Positions 9,105-17,900 of a DNA stretch of 64,000 nucleotides are shown one piece after another. Numbering within the stretch: position 1 is the stretch's first letter; each line of letters opens with the position of its first letter. The notes beneath the pieces are model-generated. The model did not search any database, was not told where the DNA came from, and saw nothing but the letters and a program-made list of their open reading frames with translations. The DNA comes from Rhizobium mesoamericanum STM3625 (GTDB lineage: Bacteria > Pseudomonadota > Alphaproteobacteria > Rhizobiales > Rhizobiaceae): NCBI RefSeq assembly GCF_000312665.1, contig NZ_HF536772.1:3604688-3668687 (forward strand). The letters are read 5' to 3'. A program made the translations under genes and the position numbers.

Positions 9105-10061
9105 TCACGCGTCTACGATTTCGAGCAGTTGCCTGCCGAAATCGACTGTGCGGTCATCGGTGAGCATTTCGGCACGCACAATGTCGCCTGGCGTGAGGTA
9201 GCGTGCGTGCGCAGTCGCTTCCTGGACGATCGCATCCTTCCGCTCCGAATCCTTGAACAGCTTGGCCGTTAGAATTTGGCCGAGAGGGGCGGTCGCTTGC
9301 AGGATCACACCGCCTGGCGTTCCAGTCAGGACGAGGTCGCCTGCCGACAGATCCATCAGGGACGCAATATCGTTGAGGCAGGTTTCCGGGCGGAAGATGA
9401 AGTCCCGGGAATGAGCCGACTGCCGCAATTCGTCATTCAGCCAGAGACGAATCTCAATCCTGTCGAGCAGATCCGCCACCTCGTCTGCTTCGGGCACGAC
9501 CAGCCACGGACCACAAGGGCAGAAGGTACGGGCGCTTTTGCCGCGGAACCACTGCAAGAAGGCTTCACCGAACATGACGTCGCGTGCTGATATGTCGTTG
9601 CACAAGACGAGTCCGCCGATGAAATGACCGAGGTTGTCTCGGGTGACGTGGTCGCCTGCAGTTAGTGGTCGCTTCAGGACAAGCCCAAGTTCCACTTCGT
9701 AGTCGAGCATCTGACATCCTGATGGCCGGATGACGGGATCAAACGCTCCGGACAGTGAGGAGGCGGCCTTCATGAAGAGCAGGTTCTTCTGGCGGGATGC
9801 ATGCCCCGATTGGTCCGCGTGATCTGTATAGTTCAGACCTTGGCACAGGATCTGCGCCGGCGCTGTGACGGGGCTCAGAATGGTTGCAGAGCTTATCAGG
9901 AAACGTTCAGCGCCTGCCCGCGCTTTGAGCTCACCGGGAGGAAGGCTCAGGATGTCGGCAGTCGAGACGAAGGTGCCTTCGAGCGGCGCGATCTCTTCTC
10001 CGTCCAAAATTCCCCACAAGGGTTCTCCACCGATCGTAAATCGGGCCACTTTAACTACCAT
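9105..10061 (-). CDS. Fumarylacetoacetate hydrolase family protein
   Basis: A 318-residue member of the FAH fold (COG0179 type). It has the metal-binding core DYEVELGLVLKRPL, CNDISARDVMF, and the C-terminal signature VLTGTPGGVILQ. Family members hydrolyse or decarboxylate acylpyruvates and 2-oxo-dienoates produced by ring cleavage, so this is the natural follow-on step to the extradiol dioxygenases in the cluster. Start at 10061 (MVVKVARFTIGG) has AAGGAAAAGAA immediately upstream. The in-frame codons further upstream are rich in Arg and look non-coding. It lies 77 bp downstream of a VOC gene on the same strand. The exact reaction (fumarylpyruvate hydrolase, oxohydroxypentenoate hydratase or other) is not resolvable. 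Confidence 0.88.
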   Translation of the reverse strand: MVVKVARFTIGGEPLWGILDGEEIAPLEGTFVSTADILSLPPGELKARAGAERFLISSATILSPVTAPAQILCQGLNYTDHADQSGHASRQKNLLFMKAASSLSGAFDPVIRPSGCQMLDYEVELGLVLKRPLTAGDHVTRDNLGHFIGGLVLCNDISARDVMFGEAFLQWFRGKSARTFCPCGPWLVVPEADEVADLLDRIEIRLWLNDELRQSAHSRDFIFRPETCLNDIASLMDLSAGDLVLTGTPGGVILQATAPLGQILTAKLFKDSERKDAIVQEATAHARYLTPGDIVRAEMLTDDRTVDFGRQLLEIVDA

Positions 10062-10138
10062 TTCTTTTCCTTTCTTGAGGGACCGCTGAGAATGCGGTTC
10101 GAATCTCCGCTCACAGCACTTTGAAGGTCGGGGCGGGG

Positions 10139-10816
10139 TTAGGCGCGGTCCTTGCCCTTGAGGTCCCCGTATCGCTCGCGATAGTTCTCGATTGTGTCCA
10201 TCGCCCCGCAGAATTCGACATTGTGCCAGTCGGGGTCGTAGAGATAGCACGCGACGTTGCCGCCGGTTTCGCCGTCACCCAAAGGCGGCTCGCTGTTGTG
10301 GCGGACTGGACCGTAGTTCAACTGGAAACCGCCGGCCTGCTGTTGCTTGGCAAAGCCCAGGACATCCTCCAGACGGTTTCCTTTCACTTCGAGCGCGAAA
10401 TGGAAGAAGCTCATGCCCGAAGGCACAGTGATCCTGCCGGCGGGGTCGTATTCCTCGATGAGCACGAGGCAATCATCATGGTCGGTTGCGCTCATGTAGC
10501 AGCAGCGAATCCGCCACCCTTCCTTGAACGGGTGGGGTTCTGGCTCGCAGGTGCGGCTATGGATCATGCCGGCAACTTTCTCGTACCAAGCCCGGCTTCG
10601 TGCGATGTCGCGCACATAGATCGAGAGCTGCCCAATGTGAGAAACGAGCGAAGGCCTGAAGACGCCGTAGTCTTCCGTCTTATTGGAGAACCGCCGCTTC
10701 GTCAGGGTCGGCCACAACAGCACCATTTCGCGAAACCATTTCCGCTTAAGGAGGCCGGCGAAGCGTAGTTTGAATGGGGACAAGACGTTCGGGGGAACTG
10801 TAGCGGTGTTGCTCAT
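10139..10816 (-). CDS. VOC-family protein (glyoxalase/dioxygenase superfamily)
   Basis: A 225-residue protein with a vicinal-oxygen-chelate domain from about residue 58: HIGQLSIYVRDIARSRAWYEKVAG, a central FFHFALEVKG and a terminal NVEFCGAMDT. These give His, His and Glu positions consistent with a metal site. The first 55 residues are an extra basic, Trp-containing stretch not typical of the domain. The ATG overlaps the TGA of the upstream small VOC gene (ATGA at 10813–10816), so the two are translationally coupled and may act together. It could be a ring-cleaving dioxygenase or an isomerase/lyase; sequence alone does not distinguish these. Confidence 0.82.
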   Translation of the reverse strand: MSNTATVPPNVLSPFKLRFAGLLKRKWFREMVLLWPTLTKRRFSNKTEDYGVFRPSLVSHIGQLSIYVRDIARSRAWYEKVAGMIHSRTCEPEPHPFKEGWRIRCCYMSATDHDDCLVLIEEYDPAGRITVPSGMSFFHFALEVKGNRLEDVLGFAKQQQAGGFQLNYGPVRHNSEPPLGDGETGGNVACYLYDPDWHNVEFCGAMDTIENYRERYGDLKGKDRA

Positions 10817-11247
10817 CTGCTGGACTCCTGAATGATCTCAATCCAGTGGTTGTCTGGGTCCCGGACGCAAAAAGCACGCGATACAGGGCGCGCAGAGGCA
10901 AGCATGCGGCCTTCGCGGATCGAAAGGCCCATCTCTCCTGCGCGGCGCCTGACGTCGTCGAATGCCTCTGCTTCCTTCACCGTCAACGTGAAGTGCAGCA
11001 TGGAATTGTTGTCCATCTTCAGCTTGTGATGCTTCACCAGGCAGAGGTCGTGATGGTGGAAGCCGAATGAGAAGAAATGCATTTCCTGCTGCGACAAGCG
11101 CATTGCGGCGCTGCTGTCCGGATGGTTGAGAGCGGAGAACTGCAGGTCGAAGACCCCGGTGTAGAACGCCTTCGAGCGCTCCAGGTCGGTGACGTAGAAG
11201 ACGTGGTGTTGAAGGTTGGTAACGGGGATCCTGGCTGGAGCGTTCAT
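10813..11247 (-). CDS. Small VOC-family protein
   Basis: A 144-residue single vicinal-oxygen-chelate unit. It has NLQHHVFYVTDLERSKAFYT at the N terminus, MLHFTLTVKEAEAFDD in the middle and DPDNHWIEIIQESS at the end, giving His/His/Glu metal positions. This is the short glyoxalase-I-like form, which may dimerise or pair with the coupled 225-residue VOC protein whose start overlaps its stop by 4 nt. AGGGAACCAATC precedes the ATG. It lies between the acyl-CoA synthetase and the second VOC gene in the aromatic cluster. It could be a dioxygenase subunit or a detoxifying lyase; no substrate is inferred. Confidence 0.84.
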   Translation of the reverse strand: MNAPARIPVTNLQHHVFYVTDLERSKAFYTGVFDLQFSALNHPDSSAAMRLSQQEMHFFSFGFHHHDLCLVKHHKLKMDNNSMLHFTLTVKEAEAFDDVRRRAGEMGLSIREGRMLASARPVSRAFCVRDPDNHWIEIIQESSR

Positions 11248-11324
11248 GATTGGTTCCCTGACCGCGTGTTAGTCCACGAGAGCGTTGGTGCCCCTATCTC
11301 GGAACGGGCAAGATTGATCGCCAT
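11244..11324 (-). CDS. Possible 26-residue leader ORF
   Basis: An ATG at 11324 with AAAAGGA upstream opens a 26-codon frame (MAINLARSEIGAP...) whose TGA overlaps the ATG of the small VOC gene (ATGA, 11244–11247). It fills much of the gap after the acyl-CoA synthetase. It may be a coupling leader peptide or the remnant of a lost gene. No homology is recognised and the evidence is only the ribosome site and the overlap. Confidence 0.22.
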   Translation of the reverse strand: MAINLARSEIGAPTLSWTNTRSGNQS

Positions 11325-11352
11325 GAATGACGTCCTTTTCTTCTCGTGAATT

Positions 11353-13281
11353 TCAGAGGAACTGCGTCTTGAAGGCATACCGACCGAGCTTTTCGGGGAG
11401 CGGGCCTGGACCGCCCTCGGTTGCAATTCTTGCAAGCAGTCCGAGCCGGGGGTCTTGAACGACGGATAGCGACAGAAGCTTGATGCCGGAGGCTGCCGCC
11501 TCCTGTCGCACCACATCCTCGATCTCCAGCATCGACAATGCCGGTTTGAAGATCTTCCCGACGGGTGTGACGGGCAGCGAAGCCAAAATCCGAACCGATT
11601 TTGGATGCGCAGCGCGCTCGGGAATACGGTCGATTGCATGGGCAAGCAGGTCCGCTTCCGATGCCTCCGCCGCCGGCCTCAACTGGACATAGAGAATCGG
11701 CAGTTCACCGGCACGCGCATCGGGCCGTCCCACTGCAGCGGCGAGTTGCACCGCCGGGTGATCCTGCACCGCGTCTTCGATCAGCTTGGGATCGATGTTG
11801 TGGCCGCCGCGGATGATCAGCTCCTTCTTGCGACCCGTCAGCCAGAAGTAACCGTCGACGTCCTGACGAGCGAGATCGCCGGTGTTCAGCCATCGCTCCC
11901 CGTCAATCTCGATCCAGAGACCTTTATTGTGTTCGGGGTTGATGTATCCGGCAAAGACGTTCGGCCCACAGATCGCAAGCACGCCGACCTCTTCCGTCTC
12001 AGCGAATCCGAGGAAGGCGCCGAAATCATCAAGTCTGACCGATGCCATTTTCTGGTAGGGGAGGCGCAGGCCGATCGAGCCGATGCGCCGCTCGCCCTCC
12101 GGCGGATTGACGCTGGAAACGCAGGCGCCTTCCGTCAGGCCGTACGCCTCCAGAATACGGACGCCTATCGTCTTTTCGAAGGTGCGAAACAGTTCAACGG
12201 GCATCGGAGCCGCGCCGCAAAAGCCGTAGCCGAGGCTTGAAATGTCGCGGCTGCCGACGGGGACTTGCAGCAATGCCGAAAATACTGTGGGAACACCCGA
12301 GAAGGCGACGATCCGGTAATGTTCGACGATCTCCCAAAAGGAAGGGATCACTCCATCTCCGCGGTAGCCGTGAGGCGTCCCCAAAACGACATGTCCACCT
12401 TGCGACCACGGGATCAAGCCCGTCACCAATTGGCCATTGACGTGGAAGAGCGGCAGGCCACAGAATATCGTATTGCCCGGTGCGAAAGCATTGCCCGTAA
12501 AGGCTCGTGTTGACCAGGCGTCAAACACCTCGGACAGATGGGTGCGTGCGGCAATCTTGGGCAGTCCGGTCGTGCCGCCTGTACAGAAGTACGAAGAAAT
12601 GTCCCCGGCGCTGGGCGCGTCGAAGGTCAACCCGTCGCCGCTTTCCCCTTTCATTTGCTCGCGAAGGCTGAGAACGGGGATGGAAAATCCATCGATATCC
12701 GCGCTCTGCAGCCGATCCTCCGAGGGTTCGTCGGAGTTGCAGCGCAGATACGGTGCGAGACCGACGGTGAGAATTCCTTGCAGGTCCGGTACCGTCGCGG
12801 CGGCCCTTATTACCTTCTGCCAGATGTCGATTCCCGGACAGGGCTCCAGAGTGACGAGCCACTTTGCCCTCCCGGCAATGAGGAGCTCAGAGATCTGTCC
12901 CGATTCAAGGAGAGGATTAATTGCGAATGCGATGCCGGCCGCCTCGCCACCCCAGATCACGAAATGGGCTTCGGGCAGATTGGGCAGCACGAAGGCAACG
13001 ACGTCGTCGCGGCCGATACCGAGCCGGCGGAGGGCATTGGCGGTCTTCGTTATATCGGCCAGCAGTTCCGCGTGCGTCCAGACGAAGGCATCACGGAAGT
13101 CGTCGGAGCGTAGAAAAAATGAGAGGGCTGGCTGATCTGGCGCTATGTCGGCGCCGCGTGCCAGCATCTCGTAGGTGTTAGCCGGGAGGGCCCGCTCGGG
13201 CAGCGGGACCTGCTCGAACGCCTCGACGTTGGGCAAGGAGACAATGGGACGGCCGAAGCCGCCGGGTGTGGTTGCAAGCAT
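11353..13281 (-). CDS. AMP-binding acyl-CoA synthetase
   Basis: A 642-residue adenylate-forming enzyme that activates a carboxylic acid with ATP and CoA. It has the P-loop-like CTGGTTGLPKIA at 231–242, EAYGLTEG at about 378–385, LNTGDLA around 464–470 with the ATP-ribose aspartate, and the C-terminal catalytic lysine in TPVGKIFK (Lys575). An extra 60 residues after this lysine lengthen it compared with most family members. Start 13281 follows AGGGAGGAAGACCACC. It would provide the CoA ester for the beta-oxidation genes at 0.7–6 kb, which suggests that the cluster handles an aryl- or alkyl-carboxylate side chain. The exact acid cannot be named. Confidence 0.9.
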   Translation of the reverse strand: MLATTPGGFGRPIVSLPNVEAFEQVPLPERALPANTYEMLARGADIAPDQPALSFFLRSDDFRDAFVWTHAELLADITKTANALRRLGIGRDDVVAFVLPNLPEAHFVIWGGEAAGIAFAINPLLESGQISELLIAGRAKWLVTLEPCPGIDIWQKVIRAAATVPDLQGILTVGLAPYLRCNSDEPSEDRLQSADIDGFSIPVLSLREQMKGESGDGLTFDAPSAGDISSYFCTGGTTGLPKIAARTHLSEVFDAWSTRAFTGNAFAPGNTIFCGLPLFHVNGQLVTGLIPWSQGGHVVLGTPHGYRGDGVIPSFWEIVEHYRIVAFSGVPTVFSALLQVPVGSRDISSLGYGFCGAAPMPVELFRTFEKTIGVRILEAYGLTEGACVSSVNPPEGERRIGSIGLRLPYQKMASVRLDDFGAFLGFAETEEVGVLAICGPNVFAGYINPEHNKGLWIEIDGERWLNTGDLARQDVDGYFWLTGRKKELIIRGGHNIDPKLIEDAVQDHPAVQLAAAVGRPDARAGELPILYVQLRPAAEASEADLLAHAIDRIPERAAHPKSVRILASLPVTPVGKIFKPALSMLEIEDVVRQEAAASGIKLLSLSVVQDPRLGLLARIATEGGPGPLPEKLGRYAFKTQFL

Positions 13282-13295
13282 GGTGGTCTTCCTCC

Positions 13296-13478
13296 CTATA
13301 AGGTCAGCGCCGGCGTGCCTGGCGGCACGCCCGGTTCAGCGATGCGGCCGGCTGCTTTCTGCCGACCGGTCCCGAGCCCTTTAGGCGTGAACATCTCTGC
13401 GTCTCGCGTGGCACGGTCGGCAGGCATCACCACCGTACGGGCCGCAGAGAAACGGATGCAGGCCATCATCGTCAGCAT
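13296..13478 (-). CDS. Possible 60-residue protein coupled to TetR gene
   Basis: An ATG at 13478 overlaps the TGA of the upstream TetR gene (ATGCTGA), and GGAG lies 7 nt before it. The frame encodes 60 residues beginning MLTMMACIRFSAARTVVMPAD and ends 14 bp before the acyl-CoA synthetase start. No family is recognised. It might be the remaining start of a truncated gene or a small real protein. Support is limited to the ribosome site and the overlap typical of coupled genes. Confidence 0.33.
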   Translation of the reverse strand: MLTMMACIRFSAARTVVMPADRATRDAEMFTPKGLGTGRQKAAGRIAEPGVPPGTPALTL

Positions 13479-14119
13479 GGAGGAGCTCCGTCGCGGAGCG
13501 CCTCAACGCTGAAGGAAATCAACTCTTCGGGCGTAATGAGTGAGCGCCTGAGATAGAAGGTCTTGATGGCTGTCGGTTCCCAGAGTGCTGCAGTCGACGC
13601 GCATAGGTATTCGGCGGCGTGAAGACCATCCTGCTGACGAAATTCCCGTTCCCGGATACCCGCCTCGACCAGTTCGGCGACGATGCTTCTCACGCGGTTC
13701 ACGTGTGATTCGAAGGCAGGCCAGTGCTCGTCATCGGCGGTCGTGAGCAACTCGAAAAGCTTTTCCTCATCCCGCATGAGGGCGAGAACACCTCGATGAA
13801 GGCCGCAGATGAATTCGCGAAGTGTTTCCGCGTACGGCTTCTTGTCTGAGCCCGATCGCGCGGCCGGAAATATCTGGTCGAGCACGCGCACAACCAGCGC
13901 ATCGTGCAATGCCAGTTTGGACGGAAAGAACCTGTAGACGTTTGCCGGCGACATGCTGAGGTAGCTTGCAATGTCGCATACATTCGTCTTCGCGGATCCG
14001 TGGATCGCGCACAAAGTCTCCGCTGCACCGAGTATGCGCGCTGCGGTTGTTTCCCGGCTCTCCGGTCGTCTTCGTGGGCGGGATGTCATACCAGAGGGGC
14101 AATGATCACTCTCAAGCAT
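13472..14119 (-). CDS. TetR-family transcriptional regulator
   Basis: A 215-residue repressor with an N-terminal helix-turn-helix (roughly residues 20–65: TAARILGAAETLCAIHGSAK, then NVCDIASYLSMSPANVYRFF and PSKLALHDALV) and a helical ligand domain with an all-alpha C terminus. Start at 14119 is chosen because GGAGG lies 5 nt upstream; a GTG at 14131 is the alternative. The start overlaps the end of the iron–sulfur subunit gene by 8 nt, so the regulator is made from the same message as the molybdenum enzyme. That arrangement suggests feedback control of the cluster, with the 35-bp palindrome at 18126–18160 as a candidate operator. The ligand is probably an aromatic or its CoA ester (inference). 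Confidence 0.9.
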   Translation of the reverse strand: MLESDHCPSGMTSRPRRRPESRETTAARILGAAETLCAIHGSAKTNVCDIASYLSMSPANVYRFFPSKLALHDALVVRVLDQIFPAARSGSDKKPYAETLREFICGLHRGVLALMRDEEKLFELLTTADDEHWPAFESHVNRVRSIVAELVEAGIREREFRQQDGLHAAEYLCASTAALWEPTAIKTFYLRRSLITPEELISFSVEALRDGAPPC

Positions 14120-14987
14120 CGGCTCCTCCACGCAAATCCGTTGTGGAATGAGGAACCAGCCTCAGTTCTCCAAGATAGACGCTCTCCGACAGAACGCAGT
14201 CGCGCCAGACGCCGCCAAGGGCGTGGCTGACGGCGATGCGATACGTGCTGCCATCCCCGGCTAGTTTGTTGAAGCGAAAATCGCCGAAGCCGTCGGTGAC
14301 CGTCCTCGCCAGTACCGTACTTCCCTGGGACAGGGTGACCTCCGCTGCCTCGACGCATTCCACCCTGCCGCCGAGGTCGGCGCTGACGCTACCGCCGACG
14401 AAGCATGTCTCCCACCTTTCCAGTCCTCGGTACCAGACGCGGGGATTGGTTCCGAGGTTGGCCTTGAGCACCTTCAGTCCTTCCCTTTGCGCTGTTTTCT
14501 TCATCTCGGCGTCATCAAGCTTCAACACCTCGAAGACGTCCGTTGGGCAAGACTGTTGGCAGCGGGGCCGGTCCCACCCCTGGTCCAGAAGGTGGGCGTC
14601 AAAGAACCATGTCTGCGGGACCTGTTGCTCCTCATTCCAGACGATCGCCCCATAGGGGCAGGAACGGACGATATCCTTGCGGCCACGAGCCTTCACCGGG
14701 TCGATGATGACGATACCGTCATCGCGTTTGCGGATGGCGTCGCCGGCGCGGCGAATGCAGGGAGCATCGTCGCAGTGATTGCACATCACCGGCAGGTATG
14801 TGGTCTCCACCATGGGCGCGCTTCCCTGCGTACGGCGCAGGATGCGGATGGGGCTCTCGCCGACGGCGGCGGCCGGCGCCGCGTAGCCCGGGAAGTCGTT
14901 GCCAACGTGTTCATCTCGATTGGCGATGACGCAGTTGTGGCAGTTCTCGCAACGGCCGACGTTGATGATAAGATTCCACTTGCTCAC
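14112..14987 (-). CDS. Transhydroxylase/resorcinol hydroxylase-type iron–sulfur subunit, one cluster apparently lost
   Basis: A 291-residue ferredoxin-like electron-transfer subunit, paired with the molybdenum subunit upstream (11-bp gap). Cysteines are seen at 13, 16, 19 (CENCHNC), 69, 72, 77 (CNHCDDAPC), 110 (CPYG), 143 and 147 (CQQSC). Residues about 195–285 form a transthyretin/Cna-B-like beta domain (CFVGGSVSADLGG, TVTDGFGDFRF), the hallmark of the pyrogallol transhydroxylase beta subunit. Compared with the remembered Pelobacter protein, the fourth N-terminal cysteine is Asn23 and the later CxxC pair is Trp127/Asp130, so only two of three [4Fe-4S] clusters look complete. Start is a GTG at 14987 with AGGAGGAAG upstream. 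It has no signal peptide and is presumably cytoplasmic. Confidence 0.9.
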   Translation of the reverse strand: MSKWNLIINVGRCENCHNCVIANRDEHVGNDFPGYAAPAAAVGESPIRILRRTQGSAPMVETTYLPVMCNHCDDAPCIRRAGDAIRKRDDGIVIIDPVKARGRKDIVRSCPYGAIVWNEEQQVPQTWFFDAHLLDQGWDRPRCQQSCPTDVFEVLKLDDAEMKKTAQREGLKVLKANLGTNPRVWYRGLERWETCFVGGSVSADLGGRVECVEAAEVTLSQGSTVLARTVTDGFGDFRFNKLAGDGSTYRIAVSHALGGVWRDCVLSESVYLGELRLVPHSTTDLRGGADA

Positions 14988-14998
14988 AAGTCTTCCTC

Positions 14999-17900
14999 CT
15001 AAGCCGTCCGCGCCATCTTGAAGGCTTCGGCGTTCTGCCACTTCTCGATCTGCACGAGGCACGAGTTGGGGGCCATGCTGCTGGTCCCGCGCATCTGCGA
15101 TCGGTCTGGCGTCAGCGTGTTCAGGCAGCCGCCGATCTCGACGGTCTCACCTTCGACGTCGATGAGCTGAAATTCCGCGCTCGCTTCGTAGGACTTGACG
15201 ACGCCTGGGGTGACCAGGGGCGAAATGTCGGCGGCGCAGATGACGGCGCCCCGGTCGTTGAAGACTTTCACCAGGTCGCGATGGCGGATGCCCCGGGCCG
15301 CAGCGTCGGCCGTGTTGACGCGCAGCAGCCAGAAGCGATGTCCAGCGATCAGGGCGCGATGGTCCTCCACCTGATTGACCGCGCTGTTCTTGCCGTCCAT
15401 GCCGGTGTGAAAGCTGTAGCGGCTGTGCGTCGCGATCATCTGCAGCGGATAGCGTTGCGCCAGTTCGGCGTTGCGTCCTTCCCAGGAGGGGATGTAACGA
15501 TTGACCGCCGGCCGGTCCGGATTGCCCGCTGTGTGCCGTTTGAATATCTCGGGCACGAATTCGAGCTTGCCGCTTGGCGTCTGCAGGCCCATGCCGAACT
15601 GCTCTGCATACTGGGAGGGCATTGGCGCAGGTTCGGGCAGGTCCTTGCGCCGGCCCTCGGCGAACCAGCGCATGTCGACAGGCTGGCGCAGTTCCGGCTT
15701 TTCCGGCGGCACGACGTAGTAGCCCTTGCGACAGAATTTCTTCCAGGCGACGTGATCGGGCAGATCCGACGAATTGAAGACGCGCTTGACCCAGTCGAGT
15801 TCGCTACAGCCCTCGGTGAAGACAGCGCCGAGGCCCAGCCGAGTCAGGATGGCGGTAAATATCTCATAGTCGGACTTCGACTCGCCTAAAGGCTCTATGC
15901 ACTTGTGCTGGAGGGTGACGACGCGATGGTTGACGACGTTGACGCCGTGATGGGCGTAGCCTCCGGAGTTCGCCCATTCTCCGATGTCCCAGCGCTCCAG
16001 CGAAGTGCAGGCCGGCAGGATGACGTCGGCGAACTGTGCCTCGCCCTCCATCCAGATGGACTGGTTCACCACGAACTCGATGCTCTCGTGACGGTAGGCA
16101 TCCACCCAGCGTCCGGACCGTGTCACGGTGCTGAGCGACGATCCCCCGTATCGATAGATCATGTGGATTGGCGAGTAGCCTGGCATCGGATAGGTGAACG
16201 GCGCGAACTGCGCCTCCTGTGCCATGCCGTCCCACAGGTAGCCGGTGGCCTCGCCGTCGATGATTGCGTCGGGCATTTGCTGGCGCGGAACCATTTGCTT
16301 GACGGGGTTCATCGTCAGGATGTGCGGCATGCGCTGATAGTTGTTCACGGCATTGCCGGTGAAGGCGAGGTCGCCGGATATCCCCCCATCCGCATAGCCC
16401 GGGAAATAGAAATGCAGGTCGTGCGGAATGCCGATCTCGAGGTTGCCGAAATTGATGCCGGGCTTGCCCCACCCCTGCATCGCCATCATCATGATCATGC
16501 ACCGCGCCCATTGCGCACCGGTCGCGCCGCGGCCTGCGCCGCCAAAGCCGGTGCCGGTCATGCCGACGGCAAGATAGACCTTCCTGCCGCCCCATTTGCG
16601 GGCCAGGGCGCGCACATCCTTGGCAGGAATTCCGGTTTCGGATTCTTGCCATTCCGGGGTTTTGGGGACGCCATCGGTTTCACCAAGCAGGTACGCCTCC
16701 CATTCGTCGAAGCCGGTGGTGCGGGTGGCGACGTAGTCCTCGTCATAAAGGCCTTCCGTCGCCCAGACATACATGATCGCCTGGGCAAGCGCTGCGTCGG
16801 TCTGGGGCCGGACGGGAAACCAGCGTCCGCCAAACAACTGGGCAGTCGGATTGCAATGCGGATCGATGTGAACGAACTCGATACCGAGTTCTTTCGCCCA
16901 CATGCGACGGGCCGTGCCCTCGAACCCTGCGTAGGCTCCGTTGGTGCTTTCGGGATCGCTGGACCAGAAGACGACCATCTCGGCTTCCTTGAGGCAATCC
17001 TCGACGCCGCCATATCCCGCCGGCACGCCGACACGCATCGAATTGCCGAAATGGTGCATGGCCCCCCAGTACCAACCCTCCCAACTGTCTGGATTGGCGG
17101 CAACCCGGGTAAAGCCGATCAGGTTGGCGAACCGCATCAGCGAGCTGAGGTAGTAGCCGACGTTGCCCCACTGGTGATGCGACGACATCGGGAAGGCGAT
17201 GGCACCTGGTCCGTGGACGCGCTTCTGCCGGTTGATCTCCGTGGCGACGATGTCCAGCGCCTCATCCCAGCTGATCCGCACATAACCGGATTTACCGCGG
17301 TTTTGAGGATTGCGTTCGCCATTAGGATCGAAATCCACTCGCTTCATGGGATGAAGGATTCGCTTGTCCGAATAGACCAGGGATTTCATCGTGAGGGCGT
17401 GCGGAGCCACCAGAGCCTTGCGCGGCGGACTAAACTTGCGGCCGCGGGCTTCGATCACCCAGGTGGCCGGATCGGAGGCATCGAACTCGAGGGGCGTAAC
17501 CCTGAGAATGCGGCCGTCCTTGACGTAAACGAACAAGGGGCCGCCGTTGGTGCAGGTGGTGTAGCGGATGCTGCCGTCAGCCATGGGCGTACCCATGGAG
17601 AGGCCGGCGGTCTCGCTGAAGTTAAGGGTCTGCGTGAACCACACCACCGATTCATCCGGTCCGCTGGTTACCACTTTGAAGTTCTTGGCTGCGTGAATGA
17701 TTTCCAACTGATCGCGATTTGGCATCAGGAGCTTCAAGGCTGTCGCAGGGTCCTTGAAGGACATGACCACTTCAGCCTCGGCCGGCGAACCCGCACGGGA
17801 GCGGAATCTACCGCCCCGGATTTCCACGATGCGCCCGATGCTACCGTCCTGGAGGCCGATCCAAGCGACGAGGTTGCGCTGTTTCAGCCGTTCAGCGAAC

